From NCBI GenBank assembly GCA_027924585.1, contig BSBM01000822.1:2746001-2810000 (forward strand): a stretch of 64,000 nt of DNA, in the 5' to 3' direction. Each line of letters starts with the position of its first letter. Position 1 is the first letter of the stretch. The position numbers were made by a program, and so were the translations under genes. Source of the stretch: Larix kaempferi (lineage: Eukaryota; Streptophyta; Pinopsida; Pinales; Pinaceae). The notes under the pieces were generated by a model. The model searched no databases. It was not told where the DNA came from and was given only the letters and a program-made list of their open reading frames with translations. Below, piece by piece: positions 47,028 through 58,640 of the stretch.

Positions 47028-47402
47028 TGTGAGGCACCTGCAACAATTAATTAACAAGAATGCACGAAATAGCAGAAATGACAGAACTCAGAATCACTTT
47101 TGTATTGATCACAGGCCACTTCGAGGGGGCAACCTCCTTTGAGCAAGCTCAATACAAATAACTTCACGGTGCCTTCATAGGTCTCAACACACACTTATAT
47201 ACTAATTCTAGGCGCCAATACTATGGGTCGAAACCATGGGCCGTTACAAACTATGGATTAACAATACTACGGGCGGCTTACAAAGCATATGCGCCAACAA
47301 CAATAACACAAACTATTGATTAACAAATACTACGGGACGACTTACAAAGCATATGCGTCCAACAACAACATACTAACAAAGTAAAGACATGGGTTCCTAA
47401 CA
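47028..47402 (-). repeat. 3' LTR of the chromovirus (375 bp)
   Basis: On the minus strand it runs TGTTAGGAACC...GTGCCTCACA (TG...CA). It holds a TATA box (TATATAAG, plus-strand 47,194-47,204). Upstream of that in U3 is an imperfect ~63-bp direct duplication, seen as AACTATGGATTAACA (47,248) and AACTATTGATTAACA (47,311). Confidence 0.95.
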
Positions 47403-47416
47403 TCCCCTCCCCCTTA
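47403..47416 (-). other. Polypurine tract
   Basis: Minus strand AAGGGGGAGGGGA abuts the LTR start TGTTAGG, the usual plus-strand primer site of LTR elements. Confidence 0.85.
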
Positions 47417-47430
47417 AAAAAGCTTTGTCC

Positions 47431-50400
47431 TTAAAGCTTTAGATGTGGAAATTGTTGTTGAATCTGAAGGAGTGGTTCCCATGTAGCATCCTCTGGTTGC
47501 ATGCCGTGCCACTGAATTAAGACCTCTGTGATAGAACGAGAGCGAAGCTGACGTGTGCGCCTATTGAGGATGGCCTCTGGCTCCAAAAGGATGGATCCTT
47601 CATTATCCAGTTCAGGTAAAATCGTTTGGCCTCTGATGTTGGTGCCAAGAACTTTCTTCAGACAAGAGACATGAAAGACTGGATGAATGCGGGAAGAAGG
47701 AGGAAGTTCCAATTTATAAGCAACGGACCCAATCCTCTGAAGAATCCGATATGGCCCATAGAACTTTGGAGCGATCTTATGACGCCCTTTGAGTTTCAAG
47801 GAGGATTGTTTGTACGGCTGGAGACGAAGAAAAACCATATCGCCGACTTGAAAAGTGCGCTCCGAACAGTGTTGATCAGCTTGTTGCTTCATGCGATTTC
47901 TTGCCATGTGAAGATTGTCCCGCAAAATGTGAAGAATCTGATCGCGGTTGCGAAGGACCTTGTCAACTTCCTGAACTGGTGAACTGGTGGGGGTGTATGG
48001 AAGAAGAGCTGGAGGTGCCTGACCGTATACTGCTTCATATGGGGTCATTTTAGAGGCAGTATTGTAAGAGGTATTGTACCACCATTCAGCGAGAGGGAGC
48101 CACTTTGCCCACTGATGTTGTTGTTCTGAGGTGAAGCAACGAAGATAAGTTTCCAAGCATTTATTGACAATTTCAGTCTGACCATCTGTTTGTGGGTGAT
48201 ACCATGAACTCATCTTCAGTTTGGTGCCAGTGTGGCGAAATAGTTCTGTCCAAAAATGACTAGTGAAAGTCGCATCACGATCCGAGACAATGGAAGAAGG
48301 GATGCCATGAAGACGAAAGATCTGGTCCATAAAAATTTGAGCGACAGAGGAGGCTGTATAGGGATGGCTGAGAGCGCAAAAATGACTATATTTGGAGAGA
48401 CGATCAACCACAACGAGAATCACTGTCTTCCCGCCAGATTTAGGGAGCCCTTCAATGAAATCCATAGAAATATCTGTCCAAATCCGTGTAGGTATGGGCA
48501 AGGGTTCAAGCAATCCTGGAAGGAGTGTTGTTTCACCCTTGTTGCGCTGACAGGTATCACATTCGGCCACCATCTGTTGAATTGTCCTTTTCATGCCCTG
48601 CCAAAAGAAGTTACGCCATGCTCGTTCATATGTTTTGAGGAACCCAGAGTGCCCGGCCGATGGAGAAGCATGGAGTTCATATAAGACAACTTGTTGAAGA
48701 TCTGTGCTCTGGGGAAGCACCAGACGACCCTTGTATCGCAGAGAAGCACCATCCCAAGAGTAATGTGGGACAACCGAAGGATTGTTGGTCAAGCGTTGGA
48801 TGATCTGAGATAAGGAAGAGTCATTGACGTAACCCTGTTGAACAGATTGCAACCAATTTGGAACAGGCATAGAAATAGCTGAAAGAGAACCTTGGGCGTC
48901 AAATGTGCGAGAAAGAGCATCTGCCACAATATTGTCTTTACCCTTCTTGTAAGTGATCTCATAGTCATAACCCATGAGTTTACTAACCCATTTCTGTTGT
49001 GCCGGGGAGGAGACATGCTGGTCCAAGAAATATTTCAGACTCTGGTGATCAGTCTTGATGCAGAAATGATTCCCTAATAGGTATGGACGCCACTTCTGTA
49101 CTGCATGCAAAATAGCCATCATTTCCTTCTCATAGGTAGAGGCAGCTAAATTCTTACGTGAAAGGGCTTTGCTGGTGAACGCGATGGGGTGTTCATCTTG
49201 AAGGAGAACAGCACCAAGTCCATTGCCGCAAGCATCACTCTCAATAGTGAAGGGCTTGGAAAAATCGGGCATAGCTAGCACAGGTGTAGTACACATAGCT
49301 TGTTTTAGTTTGTCAAATGCACAGTGAGCATCAGGTGTCCATGTAAAAGCATTTTTTTTAATAGAGCAGTTAATGGAGCTGCAATCTTCCCATAATCCTT
49401 GACAAACTTGCGGTAGTAGCCAGTCAACCCCAAAAAACCACGAAGGCTCTTGAGTGTCTGAGGATGTGGCCAATTGTTCATGGCCTCGATTTTGGCGGGA
49501 TCCACGCGAACCCCTTGTGCTGAGATAATGTGCCCGAGATACTCAACTTCCTTTTGTCCAAAAACACATTTAGATTGCTTGGCATGGAGATGATGGTCAG
49601 AGAAAAGTTTCATGACAAGATCCAGATGCTGGAGATGTTCATCCCATGTTTTACTGTAGATGAGGATATCATCAAAGAATACCAGAATGAATTTCCGCAA
49701 GTAGGGTCGAAATATTTTATTCATTAAGGCCTGGAATGTGGAAGGAGCATTAGTGAGTCCAAAGGGCATGACCAAAAACTCATAATGGCCATCATGTGTG
49801 CGAAAAGCTGTTTTAGGAATATCATCCTCATGAACCCGAATTTGATGATACCCAGAACGAAGATCCAACTTGGAGAAAAAGTGAGCCCCATGAAGCTCAT
49901 CAAGAAGCTCATCAACAATAGGAATTGGAAACTTATCCTTGATGGTGAGGTGATTAAGTGCTCGGAAGTCAATGCAGAGGCGCCATGACCCATCTTTTTT
50001 GCGGACAAGAATAACTGGAGAAGAAAAGGAACTAGTGCTTGGGCGAATAATACCTTGCTTCAATAAGTCCCGAACGAGCATTTCAATCTCCGTTTTTTGG
50101 TGAAATGGGTAGCGATAGGGCCTGATGTTGGGAGGAACGCTGCCGGGAAGGAGCTGAATACGATGGTCTTCTGGCCTGGAAGGTGGTAATCCCACTGGTT
50201 CAGTAAAGACACCTGTATATCGATCCATAATTTGTTGTAGATCCAAAGGAGTAGTGGAGACCGCTGATGGTTGCATCTGGATGGAATGGATCTGAGCGAT
50301 GACACCATGTGAACTCTTCTTGAGGAGTTTTTCCATGCGATGTGAACTGATGATGCTGAGAGAACCTGGTTGTAATCCTGTCAATGTGTGTTTGTGTCCA

Positions 50401-51749
50401 TTGAGGGAAAACTGCATCCAAAGTTCGGCAAAATCCCATAAGATAGGGCCGAGTGTGCGTAGCCATTGAGCACCCAAAACCACATCACATCCGCCTAAGG
50501 GCAAGGAAAACATGTCCGAGCGCAAGATATAATCCCCCATAGAGATACGCACATTTCGACACTTCTCTTTGCAAGGTAAGGTGCCCCCATTGGCAATCAT
50601 GACTTCAAAGTTGGAGCAAGGATGGATAAAACAATCAGCTTGTTTGGCGATTCGAGGGTCAATGAAATTATGAGTGCTACCAGAATCAATGAGGATTGTA
50701 AGAGGAAGCTTCTTGAAGTAACCCCTGACTCGCATTGTTTGGGGGGTGGTGATTCCAGCTAGAGCATGGAGAGATATCTCTGGCTGGTCATCCTGAGACG
50801 GAGGGTCAATAGGCGGTTCCTGACTGTCAACCGGAGCATCCAATGTTTCTGGATCTTCGTCACCCATTTCAGAGGCAGGCGGAGACTCTACATCCAGGAG
50901 ATAGAGCTTTTGCTGAACACATCTATGTCCCCGAGTGAATTTCTCATCACAATTATAGCAAAGCCCCTTTTCTCTGCGTGCTTGCATCTCTTTTTCAGAC
51001 AAACGCTTGATAGGAGTCGGTCGAGGAGCCTGCGGTATAGGTGGTCGCTGAGAACCCATATTTCGGAAGGGAACAAAAGTGGGCTTGGAGCGTTGTTGGG
51101 CTGCAAGCTTGTCTTCTGCCAACTTAGCCAACCCGAGTGCTTCCATCATTGTGTTGGGGCAGAACATTTTGACCTCAGAGCGAATGGCATCCTTTAGACC
51201 ACTGATAAAACAACTCCGGTAAAATTCATCAGACAATCCTTCGGTGTGGTTGGCTAGATTCTCAAATTCGGTTTGATACTCTCTCACAGTGCCAGTTTGG
51301 CTAAGTTTAGTGAGGGCTCCTGTGAAGTCATCAAAAGCACTAGGACCAAATCGTTGCAAAAGGAGCTGGCAAAAGTCTGGCCAGTTGGGCTCTGGATGAG
51401 CCTTGATGTACCAGCGGTACCATTGAAGAGCTTCCTGTTCTAAATGAAAGGATGCCAGTGGAACTTTGTTGACATCAAAAGTATTATGCAGACTGAAATA
51501 CTGTTCTGCACGATAGATCCATCCAGTTGGATCGGTACCATTGAAGCGAGGAAAATCAAGCTTCGGACCACGGAAATTGCTGGAAGCAGAGAACCCATTG
51601 TCTACTGAAGACTCAGACTGCCGTTTGTTGTTCATAGCTGAATGTTCAAGATGGAGACCGAGAAATTTTTCATCCAGATCCTGGAGTTTGGCTTGGATGG
51701 CTGCAAGTGCTTCCTCCATGGTTTTTGCTCCTGCACGGGTGACAACCAT
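47431..51749 (-). pseudogene. gag-pol: Chromovirus gag-pol polyprotein, one frameshift
   Basis: The start ATG at 51,749 (MVVTRAGAKT). First 814-residue frame: capsid (about 60-220), CCHC knuckle CYNCDEKFTRGHRC (264-277), protease ILIDSGSTHNFID (353-364), RT (about 560-740) with LDLRSGYHQI and FFDDILIYSK. The usual YVDD/FVDD is FFDD. The frame slips in a homopolymer at 49,352-49,359. The second frame, whose first ~38 residues are out-of-frame artefact, carries RNase H (ESDACGNGLGAVLL, TDHQSLKYFL), integrase zinc finger (HSGFLKTYERAW...CDTCQ), the DDE core (WTDISMDFIEGLP, SDRDATFTSHFW, HPQTDGQTEIVNK) and a C-terminal chromodomain (VLIQWHGMQPEDATWEP). The frameshift could be a real one-base loss or a sequencing error in a homopolymer. 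Confidence 0.93.
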
Positions 51750-52821
51750 AACCAGGATTTTTTTTTTTTTTTTTGACTGGGTAGGAAAACAAAAACAGGA
51801 ACTACTTCAGTAAGGGAAAATTTGGATTTGGGAAAAAATCAGAAGGGTAATTGGGGTTTGACTAAATTTTGGACACTGTTGGATATATAGGGAAGCAAAA
51901 ATGAGGATTTCAGAAGCGGGGTGAAAGAATGGGAGAATTTGGCAGAGGGGAACAAAGAAGTAGAATTCAGAAAGGAACTTTGTGGTAAAATTTGAAGGTG
52001 ATTGGGTGAAATCTGAGGAAGTTATGGCAAACCCTAAAAATAGACAAATGTGGGATTTCGGGCTTTGGGAAGGGGAATTGAGGATAGGGTCCTCAGGACT
52101 GAAATATGCAGAATGGGATGACAGGGGTTCCCTGAAAATTTCAAGGGAAACAGAGTAAAAATAAGGGAGATATGGAGAAAATACTGAATTTTATACTCTA
52201 ACTGAATTTTATACTCTTTAACTGGAGAAAATACTGAATTTTTTTATTTTTTATTTTTATTTTTTATTTATTTATTTTTATTTATTTTATTTTTTATCTC
52301 AGACTGGAGCGGCTACGGCTCGAAAGAAATCTGGAACAGCGCCGAATGGACTGAAAACGGCTGAATCTGGAACGGCTTGCAAAATAGATCTGAAACGGCG
52401 CAGTAGTGATCGACAATAGGTCAGCTGAAAGTAGATATGGACCCCAGGTATGTGCGCTTCCTAACAGTTCAGGGGTTTCACTCGACCACCAATTTTGTCT
52501 GACGGCTTGCGTATTGGGGCAATACCCCTCACTCCATGGCTCAGGTAAAACTGATAACCGCTTTGCCACAAACGACAGCTCTTGGTTTACCTCACGGGTG
52601 GGAACTAGTCAATCAGGTAGGGGTCGTTGCCCTTTTCGCTGGCAGGTCCTCTCAATGGGCCAGCTACTTCAGGGTTCCTGTGGTACTCCTCACAATGAGT
52701 TTTAGGGCTTATGCCCAAGTACTTCCCACAGTTAAGCGGATGGGATTATTCCCAAATCAGAACCTGCAACAGATGCGAAAAAAAAATTGGCAGAAATTTC
52801 ACCCAGCGAGCCCAAGAAAGT
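51750..52821 (-). other. Untranslated leader of the chromovirus
   Basis: About 1.07 kb between primer site and gag. It includes a 17-T run just before the start codon on the plus strand (51,758-51,774) and a (TTTTA)n-like stretch at 52,235-52,295. No long open frame with a recognisable product. Confidence 0.7.
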
Positions 52822-52833
52822 GCTCTGATACCA
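52822..52833 (-). other. Primer-binding site, tRNA-iMet
   Basis: The minus strand reads TGGTATCAGAGC, the perfect plant initiator-methionine tRNA 3' complement, two bases from the 5' LTR. Confidence 0.95.
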
Positions 52834-52835
52834 GA

Positions 52836-53210
52836 TGTGAGGCACCTGCAACAATTAATTAACAAGAATGCACGAAATAGCAGAAATGACAGAACTCAGA
52901 ATCACTTTTGTATTGATCACAGGCCACTTCGAGGGGGCAACCTCCTTTGAGCAAGCTCAATACAAATAACTTCACGGTGCCTTCATAGGTCTCAACACAC
53001 ACTTATATACTAATTCTAGGCGCCAATACTATGGGTCGAAACCATGGGCCGTTACAAACTATGGATTAACAATACTACGGGCGGCTTACAAAGCATATGC
53101 GCCAACAACAATAACACAAACTATTGATTAACAAATACTACGGGACGACTTACAAAGCATATGCGTCCAACAACAACATACTAACAAAGTAAAGACATGG
53201 GTTCCTAACA
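52836..53210 (-). repeat. 5' LTR of the chromovirus (375 bp)
   Basis: Identical on reading to 47,028-47,402, at a constant offset of 5,808. TATA box at plus-strand 53,002-53,012 would drive the element on the minus strand. Confidence 0.95.
53002..53012 (-). promoter_or_regulatory. TATA box in the 5' LTR
   Basis: TAGTATATAAG on the minus strand, about 165 bp from the LTR's internal end, downstream of the duplicated U3 block. Confidence 0.6.
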
Positions 53211-53749
53211 AACAAAGTTCCAGTTGCCTCCAGAACAATTGTATTGTTTCCATCCCTCCACATGAATATCCAAATTGCACAGCTTACTAACATAAATCAT
53301 GGCATTCATAAGAAGATAGGCCGACTAAATTCTGTGAATGTGTGAACTTCCTCGTGCCTGATGGTATATCTGTGCCCAAATTAGAAAAAGTAATGTATAT
53401 GTGGACAAGAATAGAAATCCAGGGAATTCTAGTATTGCAATGGCAAAAACCCTTGCTTTCAACGCAAAAACCTGATTGTGAAATTTGAAGATAATAGCTC
53501 ATACTCCACAAACAATGAAGTTCATGAAATGGAAAATATTTTGTTGTATATACCCAGATCGTTGAACTCGTAATTGAATGCCAATGGTCTATACAAGGGA
53601 CACAACAACAACAAATGCATAAGCAACAGAGAGGAGTGTGTAAAAAATCCCTACCACTTTCCATTCGTTGGTTGAGTGCTTCATCTCCTCCAACAACCCT
53701 GTTGCTGCAACGATACCCACGTACCCTACTATCGACCTCGGCATACTAA
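53211..53749 (-). pseudogene. TOM1-like: TOM1-like pseudogene, 5' two-thirds
   Basis: From the ATG at 53,749 the frame matches the intact copy (RSIVGYVGIVAA, WKVVGIFYTLLSVAYAF) until a TAG where the intact copy has CAG (VQ). A TGA replaces an arginine codon (intact VRA) and a TAG follows the HIHRI segment. The stops fit C-to-T changes at methylated sites. Later blocks FHFMNFIVCG and LLFLST (in altered frame) remain. It ends at the AACAA TSD (53,211-53,215), continues as 12 bp at 47,011-47,022, and finishes at 29,828-29,507. Upstream it keeps the promoter block GGGCTCTACAACCCTAGAAATC. Confidence 0.9.
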
Positions 53750-53799
53750 TGATATTTGAGTAAACTACAAAATCAATCTGCCACCACCTCACAGGTGAT

Positions 53800-55070
53800 T
53801 ACATTATATATGATGAGTGTGTAGATTTCTAGGGTTGTAGAGCCCACATCCGACTGTTTTGCGCTCAAAGATAATCCAAGTAATTTCCACCCAACCATAC
53901 GAATCTAGTGTAAAATCCACCCTTATGATGGGATAGAGGCCACCACAGTGAAAGGACCAAGTTACAAGGTTGTGTATCACTCAACTCAACCTAATTTCTC
54001 TCATGACTCAACCAATATGCACATTAAAGTGCACTTTAGGCAACTAGTCAACCATCAAACAACTATGTCAATTCTCTTTTATTACCCTACACAACACAAG
54101 GAATTTAGTATTTCCTTTATCTACTCAATAACTCTCAAGAATCATGTCTTCCTCTCTAATGCTCTTCAACATGAGTTGAAAGAGTCCAATTTTCACTTTC
54201 CTACTAGGGATAACATTTATGAGTAAAACTTGGACTCTCAAGAAGCTAAAGAGCAATAATATGTAATGGTGAAATATTCCTAGCTTTAACATCCTTTATG
54301 TTCATATGCAACCTACCTATCTCTCATTAAAAGGTCTACAACTCACTCAGAGAATGCCAATTTTTGGTCATTTTTAGGTTTCAACTCACTCATAGAATGC
54401 CGATTTTTGGTCATTTTTAAGTATTGAATCACTGAGTAACCAATAGAGAATGTAGCAATATGAATTTCTTATGAAGATATTGAACATGCAAATGGTAAAA
54501 GGAGAATTTTCACCAGATTCGATGAGAATGATTTCCCATAAAGTAGGCCCGAATTAAGGACTCTTCACACTTTTCTAATTTTTTTGTACTCTACCCATGC
54601 TTTCGTAACTATGTGAGGTAGACTTCCTGGACAATATCTACATGCATTGATATTTGTATTTGTAAATTAAAGGTGGTGGATTATATTTATTTAAGAAATG
54701 TGATGAAAAAGGTATAAGTTATTAGGTTGACACTTGGAAATACACAATTACTTTCCTATATGCTCCCTCTCCTCTTTCCCTCTTTTAGAATCATAGCCCC
54801 TCTTGTGCTCATCACAACCATCTTGGACCATTATATATTATATTACAACATTCATATTTATATAACTTTAAATGCATCATGGTAATTATACCACAAGTGA
54901 TATATCAACAGAGTAAACAGTGTATAACTTAGACATCTTTTAATTCCAAAAACATATTTCTTACATACTTAGTGCATTATTTTATAGGAAGATTCATAAT
55001 GGGGGCAGTTACCTTGATTGTGTCATCCCCTTTATTTTAAAATAAAACCTAACTACCTATTAAATGCACA
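53800..55070. other. Spacer with a short duplication
   Basis: A 43-bp direct repeat (CAACTCACTCAGAGAATGCC at 54,339, TCAACTCACTCATAGAATGCC at 54,381). The first ~110 bp contain the pseudogene's upstream block. No other gene. Confidence 0.5.
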
Positions 55071-55079
55071 ATTATGTTG

Positions 55080-56440
55080 TATCACTACTATCCACCAACA
55101 TCTCTTTTGGACTACATATCATTTTCTCCCCATTTGAAGATGCAACTGTCCCCACTTGTGAAACAAGATCAGGAAAATGAGTAGCAAATTCATGTTGTAG
55201 AAACCATTTAGCTTGGTTAGAAATTTTACCCTTGTTTCCCATGAGGTTTGTAGGGATAGTTCCACGATGAGTGGATTGTGCCACACCTCCAACAAAGTAT
55301 CATTCTCCATTGGTGCTTGGAAATATGGAACATTGTCCATTAGATGAAAGATGGGAATGTATTTTTCCAACTAGAAAGGCTCATAGAGATTTAGATGGGA
55401 GACATTCATTACTGGATGAATACCTAATTGTAGTGGAAGCTCTAATTTGAAGGCAATTTCATTGACTTACTACAAAATTTGATAGGGGGCATAATAGAGT
55501 GGATAAATCTTAAGATGTTTATCCCCCTCAAAGCATTGTTTTTAAGACATAACCATATCTTATTATCGACTTGGAAGGATGCAGGGACACAATGACGATT
55601 ACATAGAATCTTGTTGTTTGTTTCGCTACTCTAAAGGGAAATGTGCACTTAGAGGTGAATATGTGCTATCATTATTTCACAAATGTAGCAACTTGTTTCT
55701 TAAATAAGCATTAAGTTGTTGTTGTGAAGTGGTAGTCGGTAAGGTGGTTGGGAACTCAAAAGGGGTGGTTGGTTGGTACCCATAACACACTTCAAAAGGA
55801 GAATATATAGTGATATAGTGACGTGTTTTGTTATAACAATGTTTCACTATCTTTAGTTCCTTATACCACTACTTATTTTTTTAATAGGTTGCTCAAAGTA
55901 GTTGGACCAATGTTCAATTGACCAGATAAGTTTGGCCATCGGTTCGTGGGTGGAAATAACTAGAGTATTGTAGCTTTCATTCCAACATATGCCAAATTTC
56001 CTTCCAAAAATGACTGAGAAAAAAAGCGTCTCTATTGAAGTATTAATGTGAGGAAGACGAAAAGATGTCCAAACATAGTGGAAAAACAAGTATGTTGTAT
56101 GGTGTGCAGTAATTTGCTTGTTACAAGGCATGAATAAGGGTCCATCCTTGGAAAATGACATACTACACAAACCACAATCATGTTTTCAGAGTGTTAACAT
56201 AAGGCCTCAAATAAAATCCATTAAAACATCCTCCCAAGGATGTGTAGAAAGTGGAAGAATTTGTACAACCCAAGATTGTGATTGGAAGGTTCATTCTGGC
56301 TATGCAATGCACAATGTTGCACAAAATCACTAACTTATTGCAACATCTAAGGCTAATAAAAAAAAATTGTAGATGCAAAAGAGTCTTCTGGACAATATAG
56401 TGTCCCACATAGAGTGAAGAATGTGCTTCCCTGATCAATA
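55080..56440 (-). pseudogene. Ty3/gypsy integrase remnant
   Basis: Minus-strand fragments at about 56,075-55,870 include WTSFRLPHINTSIETLFFSVIFGRKFG and STHEPMAKLIWSIEHWSNYF, decayed forms of the integrase catalytic region (HG..SI.SDRD..F...FW and HP.TDGQTE.VN). Downstream about 55,830-55,700 contains a YGYQPTTPFEFP-like segment, and 55,250-55,100 gives a chromodomain-position tail (NQAKWFLQHEFATHFPDL). Frames are heavily broken. Confidence 0.55.
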
Positions 56441-56461
56441 GCAAATGATCCTTAGTATTAG

Positions 56462-56574
56462 CACGGGGGGTTCACTCAGTGAAATTATTACATATCACGA
56501 TCGTTCGCATAATATTAAAGAATACCCCTAATTTCACTCAATATTGGAAAATTCCTCATAAAACTGTATTGTTG
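56462..56574 (+). mobile_element. hAT-like element copy 2, left part
   Basis: Begins CACGGGGGGTTCACT, the same terminal repeat as the 7,345-8,357 element, and continues with the same sequence (ATACCCCTAATTTCACTCAATATTGGAAA). It is interrupted at 56,575 by the LTR element and resumes at 63,049. Its far end was not found in the window. Confidence 0.75.
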
Positions 56575-56579
56575 AACCC
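56575..56579. repeat. 5-bp TSD, left copy (AACCC)
   Basis: Repeated at 63,049-63,053 right after the LTR end. Confidence 0.85.
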
Positions 56580-58602
56580 TTTAATGTCCCTTTTTATGAA
56601 TTTAATAAAATGGCAAATTTTTCACTTTTTTTCCCTAGTTCGACCTTTGACTAGTTTTGAGCTCTAGGTCTCCAATTTGCTCCAAATGCTCCCAAATATT
56701 CTGAGAAGGTGTATGAATGATATTAGGAATTTATTATGATGTTAAGGGATGATCTAGACCCATCAAAAGACTTCTGCAAACCCCTTTGGAAATCTGGTCA
56801 TTGTATGGAGTTTTACTAGTAAATTGTGGTTCAAATCCCCTAGGGGTAGATGATGAAAATGAATTTCCAAATGCACTCAATCCAACTCGAATTTCTGAAT
56901 GGAATCAGGGGAAATATAAAGGACATCAACATGGACTCATATTAATCATCATTCAACCTTTAATGTCTTCTATAACTCCTTTAAATCAGATGCAAAAAGA
57001 CTAGTTTCAGCCTTGGGGGAAATGATAGGCAATCTTCTCCAAATGCTATGAAAATTAACAAAATGACTCCAAATGCTTATGTACTGAACATTAAACTCAT
57101 ATAATACATCAATAATAGTCCATTCATCAATAAACCATCAGTATTTTACTTATCCATTCGAATCCATCAACATTACATTGGTTCACAACAAGGTAGTGGG
57201 GAAATGGCATTGTTTGTCCATTAATGAGCAATTTAACATAGTTTTTCTTGGAATCTCGACTTGTGGATATTCTGATATGGTTATTATAGATATATATAGA
57301 ATCTAACATTTACATGAAGTCGAAATGGCATTCCTTCACTAACTATATGCAACCACAAGACCGCTATGCAAGAGCTATGGGGAAAATGGCACCATTTCTT
57401 CATTAAAAAATCAGATTTATACATTTCCACTTGGAATTTTGACCTGAAAATTTCTAGAGATGAAGAAAAGAGTATTTAATTCATATTATAAAATAAATTG
57501 GGCATTATAATCTCCCCCAAAGAGTACAATAGCTCACCAAAAATACCCTCCCTCAAGGATCAAGAATATGCAATGAAAAATGGAAATGGTTGAAGGAATG
57601 AGTTGCACTAGAAGAAACCATGATATGACCTATATCTTACACCCACAAAAAATGACTCCATTAAAGTTCTGAATGAAATGTCTTAATGGCCTTTCCAATT
57701 ACCAACTTGGATGGGAATCTTTCACCCTCGAAATTGGCTAAGGCAAGAAACTAGTCATCCACTAGCTCTCCCTCTTCACAAATGCAATTGCAAATTCTAA
57801 AAATGATCAAAAGTTTCCTTCATTCTTTGTTCTTGAAATTTATAAAATTTCCAATCTCTCTATGGTTCTAGTTCCTTCTAAGATATGCATTCCAACTCAA
57901 GTTGGCAAGAGATTCCAAAGGATGCCACTTGTACAACAATTCCTAGTCTCCCACTTCCACCAAATCACATGTGGAAGCATCTTAGCTGCCCTAAATCCCT
58001 TGAGCGCCCTCTTGGAGGCTATTTTTAGTCCTGACATGTCATATATGTCAGATGTCAGCCTTCAGGTCTGATTTGTGTCATAGGTGTCATAGCATCTTCA
58101 TCATTATTGTCATAGAGTTAGGGAATCTAGTCCAAGTGTCTCACTAGCTCCAAAATGCCTCTTCCCCTTCCATGGGAGTTACTCTTACACTCCAATTCAA
58201 CCTTAATTGATTCATGCCAAGTATATTGACCTTCCAACTCATCCCAAGACCCTTGGGCTTCTTATGGATTCGAAATGACAAGAGGAGGATGCCACGTGGC
58301 ATAGAAAATCTAGCTCGTGTGGGTCTCACTTCCTCCATGTGTCTTCATGGTCAAATGCCACTTTGATTTTCCCTTGTATATATTTATTTATATCCTTTAT
58401 TAAATATTTATGCTATTCTAATTTCCACACATCATTTATTATCCTTATTATTTCAAATCCTAGTGCTTCCACCCTCAACCTAGGAAACTAGTAATTTTCC
58501 TCCTTGGCAATTATTTGACCTTTAACATTTAATTTGACAAACTCTCATGAATATGGCCAACGGGATTAGGTCATTGTGACCCAATGCAAAATTTGGGACA
58601 TG
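56580..58602 (-). repeat. 3' LTR of the non-autonomous element
   Basis: Aligns over its length with 61,026-63,048. Many substitutions and small indels. The end near 58,600 reads GGGACATGAAAA, a damaged GGGACATTACA. Confidence 0.85.
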
Positions 58603-58640
58603 AAAAATCCTCCCTTCCCAATATTGCTTGTCCTCAAGCA
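58603..58640 (-). other. Polypurine tract region
   Basis: Minus strand GAGGACAAGCAATATTGGGAAGGGAGGATTT leads into the 3' LTR. A GAGGACAAGC phrase followed by a purine run is common just before the 3' LTR in plant gypsy elements. Confidence 0.55.

Larger units (their letters stand above)
47028..53210 (-). mobile_element. Complete Ty3/gypsy chromovirus, 6,183 bp
   Basis: Two 375-bp LTRs, 5-bp AACAA TSDs, a tRNA-iMet primer-binding site, a polypurine tract and a gag-pol frame ending in a chromodomain, all on the minus strand. The two LTRs showed no difference on direct reading, so the insertion is very young. One single-base frameshift in an eight-T run (plus strand 49,352-49,359) separates RT from RNase H/integrase. 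It interrupts the TOM1-like pseudogene 12 bp from the 17-kb insertion's TSD. Confidence 0.95.

Noticed and set aside
47626-49077. Plus-strand ORFs across the chromovirus
   Set aside because: Antisense to conserved integrase and RNase H coding sequence.
53287-53664. 125-residue minus-strand ORF
   Set aside because: Out-of-frame shadow of the TOM1-like pseudogene; the same kind of shadow is seen in the intact copy at 22,933-23,274.
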